Source of the DNA: Flavobacterium lipolyticum
GTDB taxonomy: Bacteria > Bacteroidota > Bacteroidia > Flavobacteriales > Flavobacteriaceae
Direction: 5' to 3'
NCBI RefSeq assembly: GCF_020905335.1
Contig: NZ_JAJJMN010000003.1
Span: forward strand, 234,647 to 298,646
Length of the DNA stretch: 64,000 bases
This document shows positions 38,055 to 47,225 of this stretch, one piece after another. The notes under the pieces are model-generated. The model searched no databases. It was not told the origin of the DNA and worked only from the letters and a program-made list of their open reading frames with translations. Numbering within the stretch: the first letter of the stretch is position 1; each line of letters opens with the position of its first letter. The translations under genes and the position numbers were made by a program.

Positions 38055-39002
38055 ATGAATACATTATTAGACAAACTGTACAAACTAAAAAAACTTATTG
38101 GAAATACTCCTTTGTATAATATATGCGCGGAGAAGAATATTTTTATAAAAGTAGAATACTATCAACTTGGTGGTAGTATAAAAATGCGATCCGCATTTAA
38201 AGTAATAGAAGAAGCAATTCTTGATGGTTCAATCAATGAAGACACAGTTGTAATCGAATCTACTTCGGGAAATTTTGGGATAGCGCTCGCTTTGATCTGC
38301 AGAAAACTGGACCTGAAGTTTATACCGGTTATAGATCCGTGCATCTCTTTATACAAAAAGAAAAAGCTGGAACTACTATGCAGTCACATTGTTCAGATCA
38401 CACAAAAAGACGAGACCGGTAATTATTTACTCAACAGAATAAAATTTATCAAAAACTATCTTGAAGAAAATAAAAATTCTTTCCAGCCCAACCAATATAA
38501 AAACAAGAATTGTTACCTGGCTTATAATGCCATGATGGAGGAGATAAAAGATCAGATTGATCAAATAGATTATATTTTTATCTCTGTGAGTTCAGGAGCT
38601 ACAGTCACCGGATTATCACAGCATATCAAGAAGTATTTTCCAGGAATAAAGATTATAGCGGTAGATATTGAAGGCTCGCTGATTTTTTCTACCATAACCA
38701 AAGAACGCAAACTACCGGGCATTGGTGCCAGCAAAACATCTGATTTTATTGCCCTGGCAGACATACACGATCATGTTATTTTAAGTGAAGAGGAAATCAT
38801 AACCGGCTGCCAAAAGCTTTTCCATGAGTACGGCATCCTGGCTGGTGCTTCCGGAGGAGCGGCTTTTTATGCTGCCTTACAAAATATTGAAAATTCTGAA
38901 AACAAACAGAATTGCCTGGTCATTATACCCGATTCCGGCGATGATTACCTGGAATTAATAGATTATAAATGCTTTCAACAAACTTCTTATGAAATACATT
39001 AA
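38055..39002 (+). CDS. sbnA: PLP-dependent N-(2-amino-2-carboxyethyl)-L-glutamate synthase (SbnA-like)
   Basis: 315 residues of the cysteine-synthase fold. The PLP-binding lysine is in GGSIKMRSA (about Lys41), the phosphate/substrate loop in ESTSGNFGIALA, and the second PLP loop in VSSGATVTGLSQ. LPGIGASK and ILAGASGGAAF are further family motifs. SbnA condenses O-phospho-L-serine with L-glutamate to N-(1-amino-1-carboxyl-2-ethyl)-glutamate, the first step to L-2,3-diaminopropionate. The assignment rests on the neighbour: the next gene is an SbnB-type dehydrogenase, overlapping by 14 bp. A plain cysteine synthase is less likely in this context. Gene symbol is by analogy with the staphyloferrin B genes. 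Confidence 0.88.
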   Translation: MNTLLDKLYKLKKLIGNTPLYNICAEKNIFIKVEYYQLGGSIKMRSAFKVIEEAILDGSINEDTVVIESTSGNFGIALALICRKLDLKFIPVIDPCISLYKKKKLELLCSHIVQITQKDETGNYLLNRIKFIKNYLEENKNSFQPNQYKNKNCYLAYNAMMEEIKDQIDQIDYIFISVSSGATVTGLSQHIKKYFPGIKIIAVDIEGSLIFSTITKERKLPGIGASKTSDFIALADIHDHVILSEEEIITGCQKLFHEYGILAGASGGAAFYAALQNIENSENKQNCLVIIPDSGDDYLELIDYKCFQQTSYEIH

Positions 39003-39954
39003 TGAACAAAACATATTGGAAATAGGGAATGACTGGAATGAAATTATTCAGGTTATTGAAGATACTGTTCTCCTGTTAGAAAAAAAGGATTACGCACAGC
39101 CTATAAAACCATACCTTAGATATAAAGATTTAAAAAACAGAATAATCGCTATGCCGGCTTATGTAGGGGGCGACTATAATATTTCGGGCATAAAATGGAT
39201 CGCCAGCTTTCCTGACAATATAAAAAATAATCTGCCGAGGGCCAATTCAGTTATTATCCTGAATAATGCCGATACCGGTGTGCCCATATCGGTGATAAAT
39301 ACGCCTATGGTCTCGGCCATACGTACATCGGCAGTTACTGGTGCGATCATAAAAAGCTACAGGGAAGCAGTAGAAATTAAGGAGAAAATAAATTTTGGTA
39401 TTATTGGTTTAGGACCAATCGGGAGGATGCATCTCGAGATGATTTTTACTTTGCATGAAGATATCATTGACAAAGTTTATGTCTACGATATCAATCCAAT
39501 TGACGCGGAGTCGCTGCCTGAAAAATGGAAACATAAAATCGTAGTCGTAAACGATTGGGAACAAGCCTATTTAAACTCAAAAATTTTTATTACCTGTACG
39601 GCTTCGTCAAAACGATACATCAATCTTCCACCTCCAAAGGGTTCATTGCAACTCAATGTTTCATTAAGAGATTATGAAGCCGATGTTTACGATTTTATTG
39701 ACTGCGTGATTGTTGATAATTGGGACGAAGTGTGCCGCGAAAACACCGATATTGAAATGATGCACCAGACAAAAGGACTGCTTGAAGAAGATGTCCTTAT
39801 AATCACGGATGTCTTATCCGGAAAATTAAGAAAAACTATAAAAGCAAACGACACCATAATGTTCTGTCCTATGGGGATGGCGATTTTTGATATCGGGATA
39901 GCCAAATATTTCTATGAATTATCGCAAGATAAGCGTATCGGACAAACGTTGTAA
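38989..39954 (+). CDS. sbnB: 2,3-diaminopropionate synthase (SbnB-like, ornithine cyclodeaminase family)
   Basis: 321 residues of the ornithine cyclodeaminase/mu-crystallin family. The N-terminal half has the substrate part with KPYLRYKD, GIKWIASFPDN and the catalytic-region motif MVSAIRTSAVTGAI. The NAD-binding fold carries FGIIGLGPIGRMHLEM (about 135-150). GIKWIASFP and the C-terminal VLSGKLRKTI fit SbnB better than true cyclodeaminases. SbnB oxidatively cleaves the SbnA product to L-2,3-diaminopropionate, 2-oxoglutarate and NADH. The overlap with sbnA implies coupled translation. The product is a likely NRPS building block, and also one of the parts of TAN-1057 and the tuberactinomycins. 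Confidence 0.9.
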   Translation: MKYINEQNILEIGNDWNEIIQVIEDTVLLLEKKDYAQPIKPYLRYKDLKNRIIAMPAYVGGDYNISGIKWIASFPDNIKNNLPRANSVIILNNADTGVPISVINTPMVSAIRTSAVTGAIIKSYREAVEIKEKINFGIIGLGPIGRMHLEMIFTLHEDIIDKVYVYDINPIDAESLPEKWKHKIVVVNDWEQAYLNSKIFITCTASSKRYINLPPPKGSLQLNVSLRDYEADVYDFIDCVIVDNWDEVCRENTDIEMMHQTKGLLEEDVLIITDVLSGKLRKTIKANDTIMFCPMGMAIFDIGIAKYFYELSQDKRIGQTL

Positions 39955-40131
39955 TTTTTAGGAAAACGTATTGCCAAAACCGAAAGAAGAAGCAAAACGA
40001 TTATCGCAGTTATTCATACTGATACCCTTTTTAAATAGGCCGACAGAATCCTAAAAACTGGACTCCGGCCAAGCAATTATGGATGAAAAAGTAACTGATA
40101 ATGTTATGGAACTACTATAAAAAGAATATTC

Positions 40132-43100
40132 ATGAAACTGACATTGCCCCAACAAGATATTTACTTCGAACAATTATTATTTCCTAATGAGCCTGTCTAC
40201 AATATTGGGGCTAAAATCGAAATTAAAGGTCAAGTAAACATAGAAATATTCAAAAGAGCCTATGTTGCATTGATTGATCAGCACGATGCCTATAGAAGTG
40301 TTATTGTAAAAAAGGAAGAAAATGTTGGTATTCAAATACTAGCAGACCATCAATCGGAGTTGGGGCTTATTGATTTTTCAGACTTTGAAAATCCAACTGA
40401 GGAAGCAAATCTCTATATGCAAAAGGAATTTATGAAACCTTTTGATTTAGTAAAAGGAAGCCTTTTGCATATTTTTACTTTAGTGAAAGTTCAGGACGAT
40501 TTTTACTATTTATTCTCGGTGTATCATCATATTATAACTGATGGCTGGGGAACTTCATTAATGTTTCAAAGATTGGTTCAGAACTACAATGAGATTTCTG
40601 AATCTGGCGCAATTATTTCCGATTATCCGTTTAGTTACAAAGACTTTGAAGAAGATGATTTCGAATATCAAAATTCAGAATCATTGAAGCAAGATTTAGA
40701 ATACTGGTCTCAAAAATTCAAACCATTACCAGAGAATTTATTCGATAAGTTGGATGACCGTGTACAAATAAACAAAAGCAGCCGTAAAGAACTGGTTATT
40801 ACAAGAGAGGTTTACAACCAATTAAATGAACTAGCCACAAGCTCTAAATGTTCTACTTTTGCTTTAATTTTAGGAATTTTATATACCTATTTTGGCAGAA
40901 AACACGAAAACAACGATTTTGCTATTGGCTTACCCGTTTTAAACAGAAGTAAAGCTGCCTATAAAAAAACGGTCGGGCTTTTTATGGGAATTTCTCCTCT
41001 GAGAATGTCATTGGATTTTGAAGCGACTTTTCAGGATTTAATAATTGATATCAAAAATCAGTTAAAACAAGATTATCGTCACCAGCGGCTGCCCTTAGGA
41101 AAGTTAATTCAGGAATTGCAGTTGTACAACCAAAAAGAGCGATTGTTTAACATCACACTTTCTTACGAAAAACAAAATTACTCCGCTCATTTTAAAAACA
41201 CACAAACCAAAGTAATTCCATTAAGTCATCAATCAGAAAGAGTAGCTCTGGCTTTATACATAAGAGAATTTGACGAATCAGAAGAGGTGAAAATTGATTT
41301 TGACTATAATTTGAATTATTTTGATGAGGTAAGCATCACACAAGTGGTCAATCATTTTGAAAAGTTGGTTCATGCTGTTTTAAATAATTCAGATAAAAAG
41401 CTAAAAGAGTTAACCTATTTAACCAAAGAAGAAAAGCAACAAGTAATATTTGATTTTAACCGTACAAAAGTTGGGTATCCAAAAGATAAAACGATACTGG
41501 ATTTATTTCAGGAACAAGTTAAAAGAGTACCTGAAAAAATTGCGGTAAAAGGGGAGACAAAATCATATTCTTATAGCGAACTGGATAAACTATCCAGCCA
41601 GATAGCAGCGTACATTATTTCAAAATTTTGTCCGGAAGATAAAGCGCCAATTGCTGTTTTGTTAGGGCGTTCTGCTAATATGATTGCTGTTTTGTTAGGT
41701 ATTTTAAAAACGGGCAGATCTTATATTCCATTAGATCCTGCTTTTCCAAAAGACCGTTTAAACTATATTGTGGCCCATAGTCAAACCAGCATCATTATTA
41801 ACGAAAATAATGATGAAATTGAGGGGATAGAACAGGTAAAGACCATAGCATTAGAACATATTCTTGATGAAATTGGGGAACTGCAAGCAACAGCCTTTCA
41901 AAACGTATCCCCACAAGATGCAGCCTACATTATATACACATCAGGATCAACAGGGAATCCAAAAGGAGTTGAAATTGGGCATCGGTCATTGCTTAATTTC
42001 TTAACCAGTATGCAGCAGCTACCCGGAATAAATGAAAATGACATTTTATTTTCGGTAACAACGTATTCTTTTGATATTTCTATATTAGAATTTTTCGCAC
42101 CCTTAATTTCAGGAGCGACTTTATTTATTGCTGACCAGAATTTGTTATCCGATCCTAATTTAATCATTAAAAAATTAGAAGAACTCAAACCCACTATCCT
42201 TCAGGCCACACCAAGTTTTTATCAAATGTTATTCAATGCTAACTGGCAGGGCAATAAACAATTAAAAGTATTATGTGGCGGCGATTTGTTAAGCGAATCA
42301 TTAGCCCAAAAACTAATCAGCCATAGTTCCGCAGTATGGAATATGTACGGACCAACCGAAACGACTATTTGGTCTAGTGTAAAAAAAATAGAGCGCCCCT
42401 CGCAAGCCTCCACTATTGGTAAACCCATCAACAATACGCAATTCTATATTTTGGATGCATTTTTAGATCCAAAACCGATAGGAATTCCGGGAGCCCTTTA
42501 TATTGCTGGCGATGGATTGGCACTGGGATATTATAAAAACAAGGAATTAACCAAAGAAAAATTCATCCAAAATCCTTTTGATACGAATACTTTGTGCTAC
42601 GAAACGGGAGATGTTGGAAAATGGAATTACAATGGAGAAATAGAATTTTTAGGGCGAAATGACAATCAGGTAAAAATTAGAGGTTATCGAATAGAATTGG
42701 GCGATATCGAGTCGCAATTAAATCAAATAGCTGCAATTAAAGATACTGTTGTCATTGCTAAAAAAGGAGCACAACAAGAAGCTTTTTTAATAGCTTATGT
42801 TTTGAAAAATCAAGAGTTCATCGATACAATTGAAATTACGAATCAATTGAAAAAGACACTTCCGTATTATATGATTCCGAATGCAATTATTCCACTGGAA
42901 GAATTTCCGCTTACGCCCAATCAAAAAGTAGATAGAAAATCGTTGTCACAAAGAGAGATTCAGTATAATACAAACGAAGATCATTTTAAAGAACCTGTTT
43001 CCGATTTAGAAATAAAACTATCACACTATTGGGCAACAGTATTAAATACAAAAGAAGCCATAAGTGTAACGGATAACTTTTTTGCACTTGGAGGTCATTC

Positions 43101-44574
43101 TTTGAATGCGGTAAAATTGATTGGATTAATTTCCCGAAACCTTTATGTAGAGATTACTTTAAAAACGATTTTTGATTTTCCTACCATAAAAGCACTGGCT
43201 GTTTATTTACAAGAATTAAAGCCAACCCAATCGAATGCCATACCTTTAGCTGAAATCAAAGATTTATATCATTTGACTCCTGCTCAATATACCATTTGGC
43301 TGGCTTCTCAACAAACAAAGAATTCGATTGCTTATAATATGTCTGCCGGCTATACTATTGAGGGAATTATAGATACAGCTAAAGTGAACCGGTCCATCAA
43401 TCAAATCATTGAAAAGTATGAAATTCTAAGAACCAACTTTATCGAAATTGATGGAATTCCGTATCAAAAAATCAATGCTCCGGAAAAAAACAGGTTTGAA
43501 ATTGTTGTACATCAATTAAAAAATGATTCCATCGAAGAAGTGATCGATCGATTATGTAATACTGAATTTGATTTAGAAAAAGACATGTTGATAAGAGCTC
43601 AATTGCTACCCTTAGAAACGAATCAACATTTACTCCTTTTTTCGACACATCACATTATGATGGATGGTTTGTCACTGGAAATTTTTATCAAAGAATTTAT
43701 CCAAAACTATAATCAAAGTACTCAAAATCGAACACAAGAGAACAGTCTACAACTTCAATTTAAAGATTATTCGGAGTGGTTTAATAAAACAATAAAAGAA
43801 AATCAATCTAAAAATGAGTTGTTTTGGAAAAATTATCTTCAAAACTATACACCTAAAAATTCATTTGACAGGGATTTTAGTATTCAGAATAATAAACAAA
43901 ATGGACGTAAATTATCATTTGAGCTTACAGAAGAAGTTACGCTTCTTTTAAAACAATTTGCTGCCGAAAAGCAAATGACTTTCTATACCCTTTTAGTGGC
44001 TTCACTCAATGTTTTAATTTATAAACTATCCAGGCATTCGGATATATGTATTGGTACCGTAAATTCAGGAAGAAATAGCTATGAGTTAAACAATCAAATC
44101 GGAATGTTTGTGAAAACTCTGGTGTTAAGAACTCAAATAAAAGCAGAACAAACTTTTACAGATGTATGGGAGAAGGTTAATCATAACCTATTGGAAATAA
44201 ACAATTATCAGGATCTGCCATTTGACAAAATAGCGTCGGATATTTTTGATCTGATGTTAGTCTATCAAAACCCCGAATTTAATTTTGAAAACAGCATTGA
44301 ATTAGATGAGTTGAAATTAACATCTTATGCAATCGAAAGCAAATTCAGTAGAATTCCTATCGTGTTTAACTTGTTTGAAAGTAAACATCAGTTAAAAGGA
44401 ACTATCGATTACAATTCTGATTTGTTTGAGGAAGATACCATACAAATGATTGTATCAGAATTTGGTAAAATGCTAAATGATATTGTTGTTAATCCTTTAA
44501 TTAAGATGGTAGAAATAGACAACAAATTAGAGCAGGAAATCAATACGACATTAGATTTTGATTTTAATTTTTAA
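40132..44574 (+). CDS. NRPS-3: starter-like C, A(Gly), PCP, terminal C
   Basis: 1480 residues. The protein starts at once with a full C domain (MKLTLPQQDIYFEQLLF; HHIITDG, His132-133). This is the same type as the first domain of the synthetase at 52919 and resembles starter C domains that accept an acyl donor. The A domain (about 440-960) has FTYSFDIS-type core and the code DILQLGMIWK, the glycine code of bacterial synthetases. The carrier serine is Ser990 (ALGGHS). A second C domain (HHIMMDG, His1173-1174) ends the protein without an A domain. In this last domain the usual stretch of about ten residues between the PFDKI and FDLMLVYQN motifs is missing. The C terminus DFDFNF resembles that of NRPS-1 (KISFNF). 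I infer that its terminal C delivers acyl-Gly to the half-C start of NRPS-1. No thioesterase. Confidence 0.94.
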   Translation: MKLTLPQQDIYFEQLLFPNEPVYNIGAKIEIKGQVNIEIFKRAYVALIDQHDAYRSVIVKKEENVGIQILADHQSELGLIDFSDFENPTEEANLYMQKEFMKPFDLVKGSLLHIFTLVKVQDDFYYLFSVYHHIITDGWGTSLMFQRLVQNYNEISESGAIISDYPFSYKDFEEDDFEYQNSESLKQDLEYWSQKFKPLPENLFDKLDDRVQINKSSRKELVITREVYNQLNELATSSKCSTFALILGILYTYFGRKHENNDFAIGLPVLNRSKAAYKKTVGLFMGISPLRMSLDFEATFQDLIIDIKNQLKQDYRHQRLPLGKLIQELQLYNQKERLFNITLSYEKQNYSAHFKNTQTKVIPLSHQSERVALALYIREFDESEEVKIDFDYNLNYFDEVSITQVVNHFEKLVHAVLNNSDKKLKELTYLTKEEKQQVIFDFNRTKVGYPKDKTILDLFQEQVKRVPEKIAVKGETKSYSYSELDKLSSQIAAYIISKFCPEDKAPIAVLLGRSANMIAVLLGILKTGRSYIPLDPAFPKDRLNYIVAHSQTSIIINENNDEIEGIEQVKTIALEHILDEIGELQATAFQNVSPQDAAYIIYTSGSTGNPKGVEIGHRSLLNFLTSMQQLPGINENDILFSVTTYSFDISILEFFAPLISGATLFIADQNLLSDPNLIIKKLEELKPTILQATPSFYQMLFNANWQGNKQLKVLCGGDLLSESLAQKLISHSSAVWNMYGPTETTIWSSVKKIERPSQASTIGKPINNTQFYILDAFLDPKPIGIPGALYIAGDGLALGYYKNKELTKEKFIQNPFDTNTLCYETGDVGKWNYNGEIEFLGRNDNQVKIRGYRIELGDIESQLNQIAAIKDTVVIAKKGAQQEAFLIAYVLKNQEFIDTIEITNQLKKTLPYYMIPNAIIPLEEFPLTPNQKVDRKSLSQREIQYNTNEDHFKEPVSDLEIKLSHYWATVLNTKEAISVTDNFFALGGHSLNAVKLIGLISRNLYVEITLKTIFDFPTIKALAVYLQELKPTQSNAIPLAEIKDLYHLTPAQYTIWLASQQTKNSIAYNMSAGYTIEGIIDTAKVNRSINQIIEKYEILRTNFIEIDGIPYQKINAPEKNRFEIVVHQLKNDSIEEVIDRLCNTEFDLEKDMLIRAQLLPLETNQHLLLFSTHHIMMDGLSLEIFIKEFIQNYNQSTQNRTQENSLQLQFKDYSEWFNKTIKENQSKNELFWKNYLQNYTPKNSFDRDFSIQNNKQNGRKLSFELTEEVTLLLKQFAAEKQMTFYTLLVASLNVLIYKLSRHSDICIGTVNSGRNSYELNNQIGMFVKTLVLRTQIKAEQTFTDVWEKVNHNLLEINNYQDLPFDKIASDIFDLMLVYQNPEFNFENSIELDELKLTSYAIESKFSRIPIVFNLFESKHQLKGTIDYNSDLFEEDTIQMIVSEFGKMLNDIVVNPLIKMVEIDNKLEQEINTTLDFDFNF

Positions 44575-44761
44575 TGATTTTATTTGTTTTTTATCATAGA
44601 ATGCGCAGCGCCTGTGAGGTAGACTTTGTAGAGTGTAACAAAATTGAAGGCAACTCCAGTCTTATCTAGTATTTGTGAATAGGATAATTTTAATTGGTTA
44701 TATTCTACAGATGTAATCGAACCATTTCTTATGTTTGTAGCTCAATCTCTAAGTTTTAAGT

Positions 44762-45655
44762 ATGAGTAAGAGTATTAAAATTATTTCATCAGAAGAATTT
44801 CCAAAGCAATTTATGTCTGATGCTTCTCTCGACTTTGATTTCTTAAAATCTCCCTTACAGATATATGATTTAAATACTACAACCGAGTATATCCAGATTC
44901 CGACCCCGCTTTTTAGACCTGATTATAATTTTATGGTTCATGTTACCAGAGGTTATGCCAAACAGCAAGTCGACAAGGAAGTGATATCCATAAATGAAAA
45001 TGATGTTTTGTTTGTAAAACAGGGACATATTACCGCAATGAAAGAAATTGATCAGATGATAACGGGACATTTTATTTTGTTTGAGGAGCGTGTCCTGAAT
45101 CATATTTTATCGAAACAGGAGCTAATACAGATTTTTGCCGCCAATTCGGTTCTTAAATTGCCTAAAGAGACCAGTATATGGCTTAATTCTTTGTTTGGTT
45201 TATTAAGCCAGGAATTTCGCAATGAAAATTCCAATATTGAAATTTGTTATTCGCTCATGCAGGCGGCTTTCCAGAAAATTCTTTTTTCAAATAAAGAACG
45301 GAATAAAACAATACATCGCAACAATGAGATCACTTTTTCTTTTAAAGAGCTGGTCTATAAACACCATACAGAGAATAAGTCAGTAACCTTTTATGCCGAT
45401 AAATTAAAAATTTCTGTAAATTATCTCAATAGATGCATCAAGCAAACCACCGGAATAGCTCCGAAAGAGTGGATAAACAATGTTAGTATTCTACAAAGCC
45501 AGATACTTTTGCAAGATTTGACTAAAGATATTTCAGAAATTGCTTTTGCCTTGAATTACGAAGATCCTTCTTATTTTGGACGCCTTTTCAAAAAAATAAC
45601 AGGTACGACTCCTTCTCAGTACCGAAATTCATTAAAGCAAGATTTGTCCGAGTAA
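44762..45655 (+). CDS. AraC family transcriptional regulator
   Basis: 297 residues. The N-terminal part (about 1-180) is a cupin-like sensor/dimer domain (MVHVTRGYAKQQVDKEVISINENDVLFVKQG). The C-terminal 100 residues are the double helix-turn-helix of AraC/XylS proteins: YADKLKISVNYLNRCIKQTTG, then ISEIAFALNYEDPSYFGRLFKKITGTTPSQYR. It stands alone between the NRPS-3 gene and the efflux genes, and is the only dedicated regulator in the window. It is the natural candidate for binding the direct repeats before NRPS-1. The signal is unknown, and may be the cluster product itself. A TATGTTTG box at 44730-44737, 25 bp before the ATG, may belong to its promoter. Confidence 0.92.
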   Translation: MSKSIKIISSEEFPKQFMSDASLDFDFLKSPLQIYDLNTTTEYIQIPTPLFRPDYNFMVHVTRGYAKQQVDKEVISINENDVLFVKQGHITAMKEIDQMITGHFILFEERVLNHILSKQELIQIFAANSVLKLPKETSIWLNSLFGLLSQEFRNENSNIEICYSLMQAAFQKILFSNKERNKTIHRNNEITFSFKELVYKHHTENKSVTFYADKLKISVNYLNRCIKQTTGIAPKEWINNVSILQSQILLQDLTKDISEIAFALNYEDPSYFGRLFKKITGTTPSQYRNSLKQDLSE

Positions 45656-45762
45656 CGGCAAACTAAATCCTAGTAACAATTATTGTTTTAACTGCAACTT
45701 TGCCCTAAGAAAATCTTAGAGGGCTGATACAGCTTGTGTGTTTAAATTTAATAAATGTTATT

Positions 45763-46680
45763 TTGAAAAAAGTACTGTCATTCGTTTTAGTAACCTTGTT
45801 TTTTTGTTTTCCAAATAAGTTTTATGCTCAATTAATTACAGATGGTGCCGGGATGAGCATTACTGTACACGGGAGAACTAACTTTAAGAATTTGTCAACT
45901 GTAGATCTGTACTATGGGAATAAATTCAAATACAATACTTACGATTTTTGGTTGCCAATACCACCTTTTAAAATTGGAAAAACACGTATTCTTGGAACGG
46001 TCAACTACCGTGTTTTAGACTTCACATTTGACCGGGATATTGAAATTAGTCCGAATTACATCACGAAGATAAACGAAATTAAACCCACCATTGTTGTGCG
46101 GCATCCTATAGGAAAAAGATGGGCCGCTTTTGGAGTCTTGATACCTACAATTGCTTCTGACTTTAAAAATTCGTTTTCGATGAATGATATGGTTTTCGAT
46201 GGCATTTTTGGAGTTTCGAGAAAGTTTGGAGAAAAGTCCAATCTGGAAATCGGAATTGGCCCTCATGTTATGTATGCTTTTGGCAAGTTTTTAATAACAC
46301 CTGCCGTATCTCTGGATTATAAGAGCAATAATGGTAAGTGGCTTGCTCAAATATACTGGCCAAGGGTAAATGTTTTTAGAAATCTCGGCAGTAGTACCCA
46401 AGTTGGTCTGGCCGGCTCGATTGACTGGACACTTCACAATTTACAAAACTACAAGAATGATCAGGGAGAAGAGATCGATTATGCTCAGTTTTCGGCCATC
46501 CATGGCGGTTTGCAAATTAATCAACGTCTTTTTGATGGCTTTTGGTTACAACTCCAGGGAGGTTTAGGATTTGCCAACAAATACACACTTTTTAATTCTA
46601 ATAATGACACCATTAGCAATTACAAAGCAAAAGAAACGCCTTATGTAAAAATGATGCTCAGTTATCGTTTTGGGAAGTAG
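45763..46680 (+). CDS. Outer-membrane beta-barrel protein (DUF6268-like, tentative)
   Basis: 305 residues from a TTG at 45763, which begins the signal peptide MKKVLSFVLVTLFFCFPNKF and cleaves after YAQ. A GTG at 45736 is also in frame but would put nine residues before the signal core. The mature protein has alternating aromatic strands (YRVLDFTFDRDIEISPNY, NLEIGIGPHVMYAFGKF, VKMMLSYRFGK) and ends in a strand with a terminal aromatic motif near the end, as expected of a small barrel. No enzyme motif is present. It is the first gene after the AraC regulator and 45 bp before the DUF2141 gene. It may be an accessory outer-membrane component of the transport set, but this is only positional. Confidence 0.65.
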   Translation: MKKVLSFVLVTLFFCFPNKFYAQLITDGAGMSITVHGRTNFKNLSTVDLYYGNKFKYNTYDFWLPIPPFKIGKTRILGTVNYRVLDFTFDRDIEISPNYITKINEIKPTIVVRHPIGKRWAAFGVLIPTIASDFKNSFSMNDMVFDGIFGVSRKFGEKSNLEIGIGPHVMYAFGKFLITPAVSLDYKSNNGKWLAQIYWPRVNVFRNLGSSTQVGLAGSIDWTLHNLQNYKNDQGEEIDYAQFSAIHGGLQINQRLFDGFWLQLQGGLGFANKYTLFNSNNDTISNYKAKETPYVKMMLSYRFGK

Positions 46681-46725
46681 GTACACAAACAGAATCATAT
46701 TAAAAATTATAAAATTAAAGACAAA

Positions 46726-47139
46726 ATGAAAAAATCTATTTTAAGCATTCTTCTATTGGGAGTATCTTATTTTACTAATGCACAGCAGGTAAAAACGAAT
46801 GTTGATGTACACAATGTTCAAAAAGGTAAAGGAGCTGTTGTACTAAATGTATATGATAAAAAAGAAAATTTTCTCAAGCGAGCCTGCTTTACCAAAGTTC
46901 AAAAAGTGAATCAGGAAACGATGAAGTTTCAAATTGATTTGCCAAGAGGGACTTACGCAATTACGGTTTATCAGGATTTGGATAATAATGGAAAACTAAA
47001 CAGTAACTGGCTGGGGATGCCTAAAGAGCCTGTAGGGAACAGTACGAATTTTATACCGGATGGCGGGGCACCAACATTTCAGGATTGTTCTGTTTATATC
47101 TTAAATAATGACGCTACTATTAAAATAAATCTTTACTAA
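46726..47139 (+). CDS. DUF2141 domain secreted protein
   Basis: 137 residues with signal peptide MKKSILSILLLGVSYFTNAQ. The DUF2141 hallmark is clear: PRGTYAITVYQDLDNNGKLN followed by NWLGMPKEPVGNS. The fold is a small beta-sandwich with an Asp/Asn-rich loop that may bind Ca2+. The biochemical role of the family is unknown; it is often near outer-membrane or transport genes in Bacteroidota. It lies 86 bp before the ABC ATPase gene and is in the same direction. Confidence 0.85.
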   Translation: MKKSILSILLLGVSYFTNAQQVKTNVDVHNVQKGKGAVVLNVYDKKENFLKRACFTKVQKVNQETMKFQIDLPRGTYAITVYQDLDNNGKLNSNWLGMPKEPVGNSTNFIPDGGAPTFQDCSVYILNNDATIKINLY

Positions 47140-47225
47140 GGATTTTTGAAATTTTAGTTTAAAAGAGTCTGTCTTTTATCAAATGACTGGCATTACCAGG
47201 CAAACTTAAATCATGACATAAAATT

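Noticed and set aside
44730..44737. TATGTTTG box as a full promoter for the AraC gene
   Set aside because: No -33 TTG element lies at a normal distance, so only half a promoter can be supported; mentioned under the gene only.
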